Source: Gloeocapsopsis crepidinum LEGE 06123
Lineage (GTDB): Bacteria > Cyanobacteriota > Cyanobacteriia > Cyanobacteriales > Chroococcidiopsidaceae
Direction: 5' to 3'
Length of the DNA stretch: 58,720 bases
Assembly: GCF_015207655.1 (NCBI RefSeq)
Contig: NZ_JADEWN010000032.1
Span: forward strand, 1-58,720
Part shown: positions 42,582 through 51,933 of the stretch, one piece after another
Position numbering within the stretch: the stretch's first letter is position 1
Layout of the letters: every line of letters begins with the position of its first letter
Translations under genes and position numbers: made by a program
The notes under the pieces: generated by a model
Told to the model about the DNA's origin: nothing
What the model saw: only the letters and a program-made list of their open reading frames with translations
Databases searched by the model: none

Positions 42582-44714
42582 TTAAGAGTTTGTATTGTCT
42601 GATGATTTGGTTTTGTCATCAATATCAATTTTTGTTCCTGCTATATGTCCTTCGTAGCGCGCTTTAAATGCTTCCCAAATATCATTTAACTTGCGTATTT
42701 CTTCTTCTTTATCTTTTTTAATTGCATCGCCTGTTAATGCGTTCTCTTCAGGATTTGGTTTTAATGGTCTATAAAGTGCTGCTCTACTAATTTCAGTGTC
42801 TTCTAAGATGCGGCGCAATATTAATCTTTGGTCTACTGGATCTGTATTTTTAAAGCCGATGGCTCTTTGTGTCGATGGATTGAGAAAGTCTGCAAGCTCG
42901 TTTTCTTGTAGTTTCCCGTCTTGCCCAACGGCTCCAGGCGTAACAGATATGGGAATGTCAATGCTGGTTGCCTGACCTTGAAAGCCCATGTAATCAATGA
43001 TGGCTTTAAGGTAGCTAATTGCTTGCAAAGCAGCAGTTTTAGCACCGATAGCTTCAGCAGTGGCACGGGTAGAGACATTAACAGCAGTATCAGCATCAAA
43101 GCCAATTTGTGCGAGCAGTCCGGTCAACTCGGCGATCGCTTCGGCAATATTCTCAAACTTGAGCATCTGCTTATTGCCGTTCTCATCGGTGCGCTCAATT
43201 TTGATTGGAAATAAGCCGATCAGCGCATCCCACTGTTTGAGTGACCACACTTGAAAATCAACTTGATCGTTGATAATCACTTGTTTATCTAGAAAATCAT
43301 CAAGGAGATATTCAGGCAGCATTAAAGGATATCTATTTGTGCCTAATTTATCTTGGATGTTGCGCACTCGCATATTTGTATCAACTCCGACGCCAGCATC
43401 GCCAGCGTTGATCAAATTGCTAAGGTTTTTTCGCATCCAATCTTGTAAATTTTGATTGCCCGCGTTAATTGCTTTTGTTGTACAGCCTCCTGGTTGTGTA
43501 GTTCGACACGTCCCTGTCGCGGCTGCGGTAGCCAGTGCTTCTGGTGAGGTTTGATTAGCGATATTGCTTAGCGGACCTTGAATTTTAGTAACAGTAGTAT
43601 CTGGTAGCTGTCGCAACAAAACGGTAATAGCTGCAAGCGCTGTCCCAATTTTTCCTAGTTCATCTAATCCTTTTTGGTTCATGTTTTCGCTGTCACCAAG
43701 CCTGCGCTTGATATCGTTTATTTCTTGAGGATTAGCGCCAGGAGTTCCTGGATCTCCTTTTGGTCCTGCAGGTCCCCTAAGTCCTTGCGCTCCTGGTAAT
43801 CCTCTTTCTCCTTGTCGCCCTGCTGCACCAGGCAATCCTGCAGGTCCCCTAAGTCCTCTTTCTCCTTGTTGCCCTCTTTCTCCTTGTTGCCCTCTTTCTC
43901 CTTGTTGCCCTGCTGCACCAGGCAATCCTGCAGGTCCTCTAAGTCCACGCAAACCTGGATCTCCTTTTGGTCCTGGGATTAACGGGCGTTGCAGTGCTTG
44001 ATTTGCTACTTTTTGAGCTTCACTTGCTGCTTTACCAATTGAATCAACTCGCTTATTGAATTTAGCTAAGTCATCTTTAAATTTTTCAAAATCTCTAAGT
44101 GCTTTATTTGCTTTATCTAATGCCTCTTTTGCTATTTTTTCTGTTGCAGCAATAATTGGTTTTAAATTAAATACTTCTTTTAATGCGTTAGTAGATTTTT
44201 CTAAAGCTTCTCTTGCAGTCTGCCCTACTTTAGCTACAGTTGATTCAAGATCAGAGATTTTTCTTAAAGCTTGATTCCCTTTATTAACTCCTTCTTGTGC
44301 CGTGCGTTTAACTCCAGTAACAATCCCATACAATCGCGATAAATCGCTTGAAACCGAATCTGTATATCTTTCTAGTGCGTCGATCCTATTGGGTAATACT
44401 TTAATAACGCCGTACAGCGCAAATAAACCTGCAACAGCACCAATTAAACCAAATATTTTACTTAAAGCATTATTAGCGACACTGCTTGCTTGTGAAGCCT
44501 GCTGTGCTGCTTTTCCCGCTTCTTGTAATGCTGAAGTCGCTTTTTGTTGGGCAACGAATCCTATTGCTGCTGCTGCTGCTATTTCTGGTTTAAGTATTTT
44601 TTTAGCTCTTTCAATAGCTTTCTGAATAAGTACTTCTTCATTAATGCGCGGGATACTATCAATCTTTCTTTCTAATCGCGCTAAAGCAGCGTAGATATCT
44701 GCACATTCAGCCAT
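42582..44714 (-). CDS. Collagen-like, coiled-coil fibre protein of E2 (710 aa)
   Basis: The N-terminus [20 protein letters not shown] matches the E1 823-aa protein, as does the hydrophobic helix [20 protein letters not shown] (about 86-106). Coiled coil runs from about 110 to 245. A collagen-like block of about 28 Gly-X-Y triplets (about 246-330; for example [19 protein letters not shown]) follows. The C-terminal 370 residues are mostly helical and unrelated to E1. Collagen-like repeats are a known solution for trimeric phage tail fibres. The shared base with a swapped shaft is the main argument for a fibre or spike role. Confidence 0.85.
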   Translation of the reverse strand: MAECADIYAALARLERKIDSIPRINEEVLIQKAIERAKKILKPEIAAAAAIGFVAQQKATSALQEAGKAAQQASQASSVANNALSKIFGLIGAVAGLFALYGVIKVLPNRIDALERYTDSVSSDLSRLYGIVTGVKRTAQEGVNKGNQALRKISDLESTVAKVGQTAREALEKSTNALKEVFNLKPIIAATEKIAKEALDKANKALRDFEKFKDDLAKFNKRVDSIGKAASEAQKVANQALQRPLIPGPKGDPGLRGLRGPAGLPGAAGQQGERGQQGERGQQGERGLRGPAGLPGAAGRQGERGLPGAQGLRGPAGPKGDPGTPGANPQEINDIKRRLGDSENMNQKGLDELGKIGTALAAITVLLRQLPDTTVTKIQGPLSNIANQTSPEALATAAATGTCRTTQPGGCTTKAINAGNQNLQDWMRKNLSNLINAGDAGVGVDTNMRVRNIQDKLGTNRYPLMLPEYLLDDFLDKQVIINDQVDFQVWSLKQWDALIGLFPIKIERTDENGNKQMLKFENIAEAIAELTGLLAQIGFDADTAVNVSTRATAEAIGAKTAALQAISYLKAIIDYMGFQGQATSIDIPISVTPGAVGQDGKLQENELADFLNPSTQRAIGFKNTDPVDQRLILRRILEDTEISRAALYRPLKPNPEENALTGDAIKKDKEEEIRKLNDIWEAFKARYEGHIAGTKIDIDDKTKSSDNTNS
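43730..43977 (-). repeat. Collagen-like Gly-X-Y repeat region
   Basis: Nine-base periodicity with CCT/TCC codons on the plus strand. Includes a triplicated GQQGER unit and a longer duplicated unit ([12 protein letters not shown]). Confidence 0.92.
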
Positions 44715-44715
44715 A

Positions 44716-45456
44716 CTAGATCCTCGCTGCTAAATTATTAATTCTATTTGCTACTTCTTTGCAGGGAATGCAACAGTAACCTGGATATCCTTTGGATTTA
44801 CACCGAATAGTACCTTCTGGGCAATCACCATCACACGCTACATTGTAAGTTGGTTTTTCCTTACCTGTTACTTTGTACTTAATTCCTTGACTATCAGTAA
44901 CAGTTAATTGATAGCTGTTTTCGTAGCTATCACTATCAATAGGCACTAATTCCCAACTTCTAATAATGTAAGTTTGAGGGCAACCAGCAGGATTATTACC
45001 AAGGAAAGTACCATCTCGACTCCAAAAAAGAATTCTCTTGATTCCATCTCTATCAATTGCTGAAAGCTCATAGCGATATCTCCACTTCCTGCATACCTGA
45101 GGAAAACCCGTATCACCTCCTTGAACTAAGCCTAAAAACTGAACAGGCAAACGAACGCCAAGAACAAAAGAAGCATTACCTGAGGTTCCAACATAAAACT
45201 TGCTACGAAATTGATTATTAGGGTCATTTAGTACGTCTAGTGTTAAAGTTGTTTCTGCACTATCATATTGCTGTGTACTTTCCTTGTAACTATCCATGAG
45301 AACGCGAATTTTATACCACGTAGTATTATTAATAACTGGTGTTTGAATTAACTTAACCTCTATATCTATAGGACAGTTATTAGTAATAATCTCCCCTAGC
45401 GATTGCTCATTAAATCTATATGTTACTTTTGCTTTTTTAGCTCCAATACAGCGCAT
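44716..45456 (-). CDS. Conserved late-operon protein 4 of E2, Cys-rich C-terminus (246 aa)
   Basis: The C-terminal block [20 protein letters not shown] then [18 protein letters not shown] matches the E1 191-aa protein. The N-terminal 200 residues are beta-rich ([60 protein letters not shown]) and longer than in E1. It starts 2 bp before the collagen gene in transcript order. Variation in the front part with a constant Cys-rich base fits a receptor-binding or adaptor protein (inference). Confidence 0.78.
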   Translation of the reverse strand: MRCIGAKKAKVTYRFNEQSLGEIITNNCPIDIEVKLIQTPVINNTTWYKIRVLMDSYKESTQQYDSAETTLTLDVLNDPNNQFRSKFYVGTSGNASFVLGVRLPVQFLGLVQGGDTGFPQVCRKWRYRYELSAIDRDGIKRILFWSRDGTFLGNNPAGCPQTYIIRSWELVPIDSDSYENSYQLTVTDSQGIKYKVTGKEKPTYNVACDGDCPEGTIRCKSKGYPGYCCIPCKEVANRINNLAARI

Positions 45457-45458
45457 AA

Positions 45459-45953
45459 TTAAAACCAGCTAGATGAGATTTGCCTGTTCATTTCAATTTC
45501 AGATAAACCAGAATCAATTGTTTCTGGATAAAGATGGATAAGAAACTGTATTGTTTGATATCTTATTGAATTACTCTTGATTAAGAACTCAGTATTCCAA
45601 TAGCTAATAACAATGTTTGAAATAAGTGAATTAGATTCATGTTGCATGACATAAAGTATAGCTGCTGCTAATAAAGATTCAGCAGTGTTGTTTTCAAGTG
45701 GTGTTAATTCAGCTAGATCATTTTTTTGAATATATAGATAATTTGCATCTTGCTTCGCATTAAATCCAAAAAAACGAGCAAAATTCGATAAGTAATCTTG
45801 AAAGTAACCCTGACTTACTTCATTAGAATAATTAGCAAATAAATCAACTTGAACCGATTCATTAAATTTAAAAGATGGCGCGGCAATCGTTCTGAGTAAA
45901 ACTTGTGTAGGAAAACTAAAACCAGTAATTACAGATGCAAACAAGATTGCCAT
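45459..45953 (-). CDS. Conserved late-operon protein 3 of E2 (164 aa)
   Basis: Orthologue of 15019-15516: FQDYLSNFARFFGFNAKQD, NYLYIQKNDLAELTPLENN, TAESLLAAAILYVMQHESNS. As in E1, its start codon overlaps the stop of the 258-aa gene by one base. The ADL..NTAESLL stretch resembles late protein 1. Function unknown. Confidence 0.78.
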   Translation of the reverse strand: MAILFASVITGFSFPTQVLLRTIAAPSFKFNESVQVDLFANYSNEVSQGYFQDYLSNFARFFGFNAKQDANYLYIQKNDLAELTPLENNTAESLLAAAILYVMQHESNSLISNIVISYWNTEFLIKSNSIRYQTIQFLIHLYPETIDSGLSEIEMNRQISSSWF

Positions 45954-46729
45954 TAAGCAATCCTCACGGCTAATCCGCCTACGGAAGGATCTAAAATCAA
46001 ATACTCTTTTGTATCACCTGGAATTTGTAAGGTATCAAAGCGCGTACTTCCAGAAGCTGCAACCATGATTAAATCGTCTGAGGATCTCCCTGCTATGCCT
46101 TGGTTTGATTGAGTATAAAGTATGACTCCAGGCAATATATCGCGCCTGTTTGTCTGGCTATTTGCAGTTCCCATTCTGTTAACGTTTAAGCTTGTGTCAT
46201 AGGTAATATTCGCATAGGGATTATTGGTAGTTGATCGGAATGCTGCAAATGTATTACCAGTTGGCACAAAGCAATAATTCCACGCATCTAAATTCCACCA
46301 ACTAGGTCTATTAATAGGAGCAAAAAAACCAAGCGGAATTGCAAGCGTACCTTGAGTAAGCATGATTAGTGCTAACTCTGGTGTAGCATTGAGTGAAACA
46401 AAATTAACCTGACTGCCTGTTGCAACTGCTGTAAAAGTAACCTCTGTACTTCCGTTAGTTCCTGCTTTAGTTGAAGTGTTCCAACTTGATAAAACTTGCT
46501 GACCAATTACTAAAGTAGAAGTCAGCCTAATCCTTAAAAATGCTGTACCGCTTGTTCTTGCTGCATCTAGTACTATTTGATAAACAAGAATTCTATCAGT
46601 ACCACTCGTGAAATCATCAAACGGTGTAGGATAGCCAGCATTAACAAAAGCCTGTCTAATCCCATTGATTAAAGTTGTTTGCGTGATAGTAGGAGCAACA
46701 AAGCTATCAACTCTAGTAGCTACTGGCAT
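45953..46729 (-). CDS. Conserved late-operon protein 2 of E2 (258 aa), putative structural protein
   Basis: Same length as the E1 orthologue (14243-15019) with blocks DSFVAPTITQTTLINGIRQA, TPFDDFTSGTDRILVYQIVL, PSWWNLDAWNYCFVPTGNT and LDPSVGGLAVRIA. It is beta-rich without membrane segments. By eye roughly three quarters of positions are identical, making it one of the slowest-evolving genes of the pair. A virion component is the best guess from conservation and context only. Confidence 0.8.
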   Translation of the reverse strand: MPVATRVDSFVAPTITQTTLINGIRQAFVNAGYPTPFDDFTSGTDRILVYQIVLDAARTSGTAFLRIRLTSTLVIGQQVLSSWNTSTKAGTNGSTEVTFTAVATGSQVNFVSLNATPELALIMLTQGTLAIPLGFFAPINRPSWWNLDAWNYCFVPTGNTFAAFRSTTNNPYANITYDTSLNVNRMGTANSQTNRRDILPGVILYTQSNQGIAGRSSDDLIMVAASGSTRFDTLQIPGDTKEYLILDPSVGGLAVRIA

Positions 46730-46731
46730 AA

Positions 46732-47061
46732 TTAATAATCGTCCGGATCAATAGTTGCGCCAGTATCAAGCTTTTGTAGGTTAATAGAGTACGTTTTTTG
46801 CCTAAATGTTTGATTATTTCTAGTAACTAGTGAATCGAAACTATCTTCAATTGATATTGATTGATCTGGATTACTTTCTAATCCTGCTGCTGTAAGTACA
46901 GCTTTAGCGAGTAGTAAAAGTCCTACAAATAGCGATTCTGCTGTATTCGTAGCGCTTGCTGTCAGCCCTACTGCTGTTAAGTCTGCTTTCTCAATTGTGA
47001 GTGTGGTTGCAGTTTGTGTAGCACCTGCACCGAATACTTGTTGTAATGTTGGTTCTGGCAA
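46732..47061 (-). CDS. Conserved late-operon protein 1 of E2 (109 aa)
   Basis: TTG start (47059-47061) followed by PEPTLQQVFGAGATQ, orthologue of 13911-14240. The motif KADLTAVGL..ATNTAESLFVG is conserved, and the end LDTGATIDPDDY is nearly the same. It is first in the E2 late operon and lies directly after the conserved palindromic operator. Confidence 0.8.
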   Translation of the reverse strand: MPEPTLQQVFGAGATQTATTLTIEKADLTAVGLTASATNTAESLFVGLLLLAKAVLTAAGLESNPDQSISIEDSFDSLVTRNNQTFRQKTYSINLQKLDTGATIDPDDY

Positions 47062-47066
47062 TTTTG

Positions 47067-47098
47067 GAATATCTCAAATCTTCTAGTCTAAGATATTC
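47067..47098 (-). promoter_or_regulatory. Palindromic operator upstream of the E2 late operon
   Basis: GAATATCT (47067-47074) and AGATATTC (47091-47098) with a 16-bp spacer, the same arms and spacing as 13874-13905 in E1. Ends 5 bp before the TTG start. Confidence 0.6.
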
Positions 47099-47139
47099 GA
47101 TATTTAGAAGAATGGCGATCGCTCCTACCTTGCAAAAAA

Positions 47140-47289
47140 TTAAGGCTCTTCCTCTGGATCGTATATTCCTTCACTTGGATCGTATATTCCTTCACTAATT
47201 GCGAATGATCTAAGCTCGCGATATGCCGCCAGCAAAAACGAACGATTAGCCCAATTATCACCTTTACCACCTTTGACACACTCCTCGCC
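47140..47289 (-). pseudogene. Possible remnant of a small gene, with a 21-bp tandem repeat
   Basis: The minus-strand frame from 47289 to a TAA at 47140-47142 reads GEECVKGGKGDNWANRSFLL, then AAYRELRSFAISEGIYDPSE and GIYDPEEEP. It has no ATG and a stop just upstream in the hairpin region. The 21-bp unit TGGATCGTATATTCCTTCAC+T is repeated exactly at 47155-47175 and 47176-47196 and gives the doubled SEGIYDP. It may be a start-less fragment left when the integrase cassette was inserted. A TTG start within it is the alternative. Confidence 0.4.
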
Positions 47290-47313
47290 CTATAAGTGCG
47301 AGGAGTGTGTCAA
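47273..47313. promoter_or_regulatory. 16-bp perfect inverted repeat at the integrase stop codon
   Basis: TTGACACACTCCTCGC (47273-47288) and GCGAGGAGTGTGTCAA (47298-47313), loop 9 nt. It overlaps the E2 integrase stop. No T-run follows on either strand, so it could be a Rho-independent-like block of low efficiency, a retroregulation site for int mRNA or a protein-binding site. Confidence 0.65.
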
Positions 47314-48440
47314 GAAGCTTTTGGCGCAACTGGTCGATCGCCTTTCACCGTGAGCGCATCGAAAGCGCGTTGATGATGGCGGTCAGTAATCCAGTGGTGA
47401 TATAGCTCGGTGTGGGTTTTGACGCTATGCCCCATTTGCTGCGCTGCTAGCGTAATATCTAAACCAAATTGCAACGTGCGGACTGCCCAGCAGTGACGCA
47501 GATCGTAGGGCTTGAATGGTAGCTCGGCATTGCGGCGGAAGTATTGGGTGCAGCGTTCGCCTAATTCGCTGTTGTTTTTGCCATTTACGGCGGGTACAAG
47601 CGGCGATCTGAGATTAAAGATATCAATCCACTCAGGGTAGTACGCCCATACTCTTCTAGCGCCTGTTTTGCCGTCCAAAATATCTATGTATGAGTGTCCA
47701 GCCACGAGAGCTTGCGAATCGAGGTGAAAGACTTCGTGCGGTCGAATGCCAAAGGTGGCGATAATGCCGTATGCCCATTGCCACGCGGGGTTACTAATAC
47801 GGTTGTACCAGTCGGTGATGATTTGGTCATCGGGTAAGTCACGCGGTCGGACGCGCTTCGGGTTGTAGTTGCCTGCGAGTGGTTTAGTGTCGTAGGTGAT
47901 TTGAGCGAAGTTAGCGAGCGCTTGCAGTGCCATACAGTGGCGTTTGCGGTTTTTGGTATCCGGTGCAGTGGCACGGATGGCGGCTGTGATGATTTCGGGC
48001 GTAAGGGCTTCATTTTGTGGCAAGCGGCGAAAGACTTCCCAGTAATCGCCTTCCCAAGTTGTTATTGATTTAGGAGTTCGGGCGCGGCGGTGGAAGTAAT
48101 CGGTTTCAAATAGTGTAATCCAGTCGCTAATTGAGAACGTTTGTACTACTGGTAGTGTAGTGGCTTGTGAGGTTTTGATGTACGGTTGCCAGGAAAATTC
48201 TCCCGCATCGAGTAGCGCACCAACTTTACGAGCTTCGATTTCAGCTAAAGAAATACCAGCAGGATTAACGCGAACACTCAGCGTTATTCGCTGCTGGTAA
48301 TAGCTTTTGTTGTTTGAACCAGGCTTAGGAGGTAGATTAGCACGCAAACACAATCGTGTGCCTCGTGCTTCGATCGCAACGCCGACATTAGCAGCTTTGA
48401 GTCTGCCGTTAGCTTGATTAAGTTGTCGGTCAAAATTCAT
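47310..48440 (-). CDS. Tyrosine recombinase (integrase) of E2
   Basis: 376 aa. Catalytic residues: Arg in YGIIATFGIRPHEVF (about 235), Lys in DGKTGARRVW, box II KPYDLRHCWAVRTLQFG (about 313, Tyr in place of the first His), AAQQMGHSVKTHTELYHHW with Gly-His and nucleophile Tyr (about 346). The N-terminal domain (FDRQLNQANGRLKAANVGVA) is repeated as a fragment at 29711-29851. The start ATG is at 48438-48440, 197 bp from tRNA-Phe. It is only distantly related to the E1 integrase, in line with the different tRNA target. Confidence 0.92.
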   Translation of the reverse strand: MNFDRQLNQANGRLKAANVGVAIEARGTRLCLRANLPPKPGSNNKSYYQQRITLSVRVNPAGISLAEIEARKVGALLDAGEFSWQPYIKTSQATTLPVVQTFSISDWITLFETDYFHRRARTPKSITTWEGDYWEVFRRLPQNEALTPEIITAAIRATAPDTKNRKRHCMALQALANFAQITYDTKPLAGNYNPKRVRPRDLPDDQIITDWYNRISNPAWQWAYGIIATFGIRPHEVFHLDSQALVAGHSYIDILDGKTGARRVWAYYPEWIDIFNLRSPLVPAVNGKNNSELGERCTQYFRRNAELPFKPYDLRHCWAVRTLQFGLDITLAAQQMGHSVKTHTELYHHWITDRHHQRAFDALTVKGDRPVAPKAS

Positions 48441-48636
48441 TTGGACTAAATTTGGACTAACTGATTGTGGAATGACGCAACCGCGATGCTTTGAGCAGTT
48501 TGCATCAGAAAATATCTATGATGACCCTACACTGAGCATTTGCAGTGAAGCTTAAGCTGCGCTTAATTTTTATTCAATTAGATAAATGTCTGGTCCGTAG
48601 ATGAGTGGTGGAGTGTAAAAACAGTCATCTAGCGGA

Positions 48637-48709
<73 letters not shown>

Positions 48710-48775
48710 AGGTTGACTTTTTGCGCTTAACTAATGTAGCAAATTCGTATTGTGTTGGCAAGTGCATTTTTAGAA

Positions 48776-49642
48776 CTAGGCAACTTTGAGGGATAACTTT
48801 GTCCAACAGAAAACGCTGACAAAGAGGAAAAATTGCACGATCACAATGCTAGGACCTGAAGCAAAATTAAAGATCCCTGATACAAGCATGCCTACAATGC
48901 TACTGATGGCACCAAGCAATACAGAAGTCAAAAGAAACCGCATAAAGCGATCGCTTGTCAGTTTAGCCGTCGCTGCGGGAATGACGAGAAAAGCGTTAAC
49001 TAGCAAAACACCAACAGCTTTAATCGCAACTGCAACAGCAAAAGAAAGCAGCACAACAAAAGCATAACGATACAACTGAACTGGAATACCTTGAACTTGA
49101 GCAACTGCAGGGTTAAGAGTCAAAAGAATTTGTTGTCGTAGTGTCAGCAGTAGAAAAGTGCTGCTACCGACAAGTACTAGCAGTGTTAATACCAAGTCGG
49201 TTGTCCCAATGGCTAAAATATCGCCGAACAACACTGACATCAAGTTACCGCGATATCCCTGTATTAAGCTACTAAGAATGACACCAATCGCCAGAGCACC
49301 GGATAAGACAATACTTAAAACACTATCACTTGCCAAGTCGGTTTGATCGATCAAGTATAGGACAACCAAGCCAAACACTAAGGTAAAAGGCAATAACATC
49401 CAAGTAGGATTCAATTGTAATATTACCCCTAAAGTCACACCGACTAAAGCAGCATGACCTACAGCATGACTAAAAAAAGACAATTGTCGCAGAGTTACGA
49501 AACTACCAAGTAAACCACCGAGTAACCCCATTAATAAACTACCAGCGATCGCACGCTGCATAAATGGAAATTGCAGTAAATTCCATAAATCATTATTTCC
49601 TATAAAGGCTAGTTGTTCTATCCCGTAAAAGAACCAATCCAT
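48776..49642 (-). CDS. znuB: Metal ABC transporter permease (zinc type, ZnuB-like)
   Basis: 288-aa ABC-3 family permease with about eight membrane segments. Family marks: QRAIAGSLLMGLLGGLLGSF, RQLSFFSHAVGHAALVGVTL (conserved His/Ala-rich loop), FGDILAIGTTDLVL, AVGVLLVNAFLVIPAATAKL. It moves Zn or Mn across the inner membrane with partner ATPase and binding protein, which are not in the window. The divergent SmtB-type repressor 249 bp away supports zinc. It begins 66 bp beyond tRNA-Phe, so its 3' neighbour before insertion was the tRNA. Confidence 0.88.
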   Translation of the reverse strand: MDWFFYGIEQLAFIGNNDLWNLLQFPFMQRAIAGSLLMGLLGGLLGSFVTLRQLSFFSHAVGHAALVGVTLGVILQLNPTWMLLPFTLVFGLVVLYLIDQTDLASDSVLSIVLSGALAIGVILSSLIQGYRGNLMSVLFGDILAIGTTDLVLTLLVLVGSSTFLLLTLRQQILLTLNPAVAQVQGIPVQLYRYAFVVLLSFAVAVAIKAVGVLLVNAFLVIPAATAKLTSDRFMRFLLTSVLLGAISSIVGMLVSGIFNFASGPSIVIVQFFLFVSVFCWTKLSLKVA

Positions 49643-49891
49643 TTTGTTAGATGCTCAAAAAGAGCGCGTAAGTATTAGGTCAACTAAACTATAAAGTTTA
49701 AACCTCAGTCAGACAATTTGTTTACTAGAGTTGCGATCGCCAGATTTTGGGAATCAATATTTTACTTTTTGGGCGATCGCAACTATTCATACGACAAAAT
49801 GACAGCTAACTTTGATGTATTAGTTGAAAAAAGTCTTATTAGTAGCCCAAGCTATACTTAGAATAGTTCAGACCAAATACTTGATTGCCAA

Positions 49892-50302
49892 ATGTCACCA
49901 ACTAGTATTACTAATTCTGGTTTAACAACTTCTACCCAGGAGAAAGGACTTAAATGCAATCCACCACATCCTGTTGATGTAGATAGCGTACACCACTTGC
50001 AACTCAAAAGCCTCAACACTGAAAAAGCTCAACGCATGGCAGAGTTTTTTAGTTTACTAGGAGATCCCAACCGATTGCGAATCCTCTCACTTCTGGCAGA
50101 AAAGGAACTTTGTGTCTGTGACTTAGCTGCAACTCTAGATATGAGTGAGTCAGCAGTTTCACATCAATTGCGCACTTTAAGAACAATGCGCCTAGTCAGC
50201 TACCGCAAGCAGGGACGCAACGTTTTCTACAACCTTCAAGATAGTCACGTACTCAATCTTTACCACTCTGTCGCTGAACACCTCGATGAGATTGGCGAAT
50301 AA
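49892..50302 (+). CDS. ArsR/SmtB-family metal-responsive repressor
   Basis: 136 aa. An N-terminal extension holds metal-ligand-like residues ([17 protein letters not shown]). The winged helix is [40 protein letters not shown] (ELCVCDL is the alpha3N-type metal box) and [20 protein letters not shown]. The C-terminal helix [14 protein letters not shown] carries the alpha5 H/E positions used for zinc in SmtB. It lies divergent from znuB and so may control it. I saw no clear 12-2-12 operator in the gap 49643-49891. Confidence 0.88.
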   Translation: MSPTSITNSGLTTSTQEKGLKCNPPHPVDVDSVHHLQLKSLNTEKAQRMAEFFSLLGDPNRLRILSLLAEKELCVCDLAATLDMSESAVSHQLRTLRTMRLVSYRKQGRNVFYNLQDSHVLNLYHSVAEHLDEIGE

Positions 50303-50311
50303 TTGTTAACA

Positions 50312-51127
50312 CTAGTCTTTCTGTTGCTTTAGCCCTCTACGGAAAACTGACTGCATTAATCCAGGAAATAGTCCATATGCAGCTTTTGAAAGATTAGCAG
50401 AACCAACTAAAACTTCTTCCCGCTGATGTTTGACTGCTTCCCAAACAGCTTCAGCAACATCTTCCGGTTTTTCTATCACTGGAGTATTCAGCACTTGGTT
50501 GAGTTGGTCAAGACGCGCTTGTGCATCTTGTTGATCTTTACCCCGAAGTATTGCGCGTTCGACAAAGTTGCTTTTAATGATACTAGGATAGATGCCACCA
50601 ACGTGAATTCCCTTGGGTTTGAGTTCAGAATGCAAGGCTTCAGTTAACCCTGTGATGGCATACTTGCTTGTCGTGTAAGGGACAAGATAAGGAATCGGGA
50701 CTTTACCACCAATAGAACTTATATTGATAATTGTGCCAGACCCTTGTGCGAGGAAGTGGGGCAGTAGTGCATGAATTGTGTGAATATATCCCCATAGGTT
50801 AGTATCAATGGTCTGATGCCAGTCTTCTAGGGAAAATTCTTCTACAGGACCAGAGATATAAATTCCGGCATTGTTAACTAGCACTTCAATTGTACTGTAA
50901 TGCTCGATTGCTTTACTGACAAGTGATTTTACCTGCTCTGGATCTCGGACATCAGTAGGAATTGCGATCGCCTGACGACCAAGTTTTTGAATTTCTTCTG
51001 CTGTTGCTTGTAGCGGTTCTAGTTGTCTTGCCGCTAATACCAAATCATAACCTTTGCGAGCAAACAATAGTGCCGTTGCTTTACCGATACCTTGCGAGGC
51101 ACCTGTAATTAAAACTGTAGCAGCCAT
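50312..51127 (-). CDS. Short-chain dehydrogenase/reductase
   Basis: 271-aa SDR. TGASQGIGKATALLFARKGY gives the TGxxxGIG cofactor motif, NNAGIYISGPVEEF the NNAG motif, and YTTSKYAITGLTEALHSEL the YxxxK catalytic pair, with Ser in INISSIGGKVP. The C-terminal part (VAEAVWEAVKHQREEVLVG) is typical of the classical C subgroup annotated as SDR family oxidoreductases acting on lipids or sugars. Substrate unknown. Convergent with the SmtB gene, stops 9 bp apart. Confidence 0.92.
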   Translation of the reverse strand: MAATVLITGASQGIGKATALLFARKGYDLVLAARQLEPLQATAEEIQKLGRQAIAIPTDVRDPEQVKSLVSKAIEHYSTIEVLVNNAGIYISGPVEEFSLEDWHQTIDTNLWGYIHTIHALLPHFLAQGSGTIINISSIGGKVPIPYLVPYTTSKYAITGLTEALHSELKPKGIHVGGIYPSIIKSNFVERAILRGKDQQDAQARLDQLNQVLNTPVIEKPEDVAEAVWEAVKHQREEVLVGSANLSKAAYGLFPGLMQSVFRRGLKQQKD

Positions 51128-51933
51128 AATTGTGCAATTTTGATGCTGTACTCACATATCTATTAGTCAGATTCTGTTGTCACTGTACCTCTCTCTGTTG
51201 ATAGAATTATCTATCTTATTGCACGTCATTTTGTTTAGTCATTCAGGTAATATCTTAAGTTTTTGCGTTATTTGATGTTAGTAAAAGTGCAAGCGATCGC
51301 TTCTTCAACGCTCTGACAATTCTTGTTGTTTCTAATTCTTGACAAAAATCTTGAGCTAGTGTAAGAAACTATTTTTTACGATACAAGTCATTTTTTTGAT
51401 TTAGCTTTTTTTATTACCAAAGAAAGACTTCAAAGTTTTTTTTGATGCTATGATAAGAAATGTAAAGTTACTATAACAAGGACACTTAAGAGATAAACAG
51501 CCATAATCGAGGTATTTTTACCATATCAATAGCAGGCAACAAAGCTTATAGGTTATATCCTTGAAAGCTTCAGTTAGTTATGCTTAGTTGCATCAGATAC
51601 AGAAGAAAATTTTGCTCAAGAAAATTGTAATTAGTGTAACTTGTTCATCACTTTCAAAAGCTTAAACAATAGTGAATTGTCTTATCTCAAGCAAACAAAA
51701 TGCTGCTTGCAAGAATATGATATTAAACCTATTAATTTGATAGCCTATAGATAAAATCTGCAAAACGAAGTTAGCAAGAGATAAAGAGTACACAATCCTT
51801 TTATGCAGTCAATGTTTAATATTAGCTTCACTTTTACAACTTGCTCTACTGTTTTAGATTTAATAGACACATTATTTATCTCCTAAACTTGAATATTTAA
51901 TACTCATCAAAAATACTGTTTACAATACATAAA
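51128..51933. other. Long A/T-rich intergenic region without a recognised gene
   Basis: 806 bp between the dehydrogenase and crtW. Stops occur in every frame and I see no tRNA, long inverted repeat or terminator. It presumably contains the crtW promoter. Its low G+C resembles crtW itself and contrasts with thiD. Confidence 0.5.

Noticed and set aside
49643-49891. SmtB 12-2-12 operator between znuB and the repressor gene
   Set aside because: I could not find a convincing inverted repeat of the right form; only HIP1 octamers and scattered A/T runs.
51128-51933. Hidden gene or ncRNA in the 806-bp gap before crtW
   Set aside because: Stops in all frames and no stable terminator-linked stem or conserved motif that I could see.
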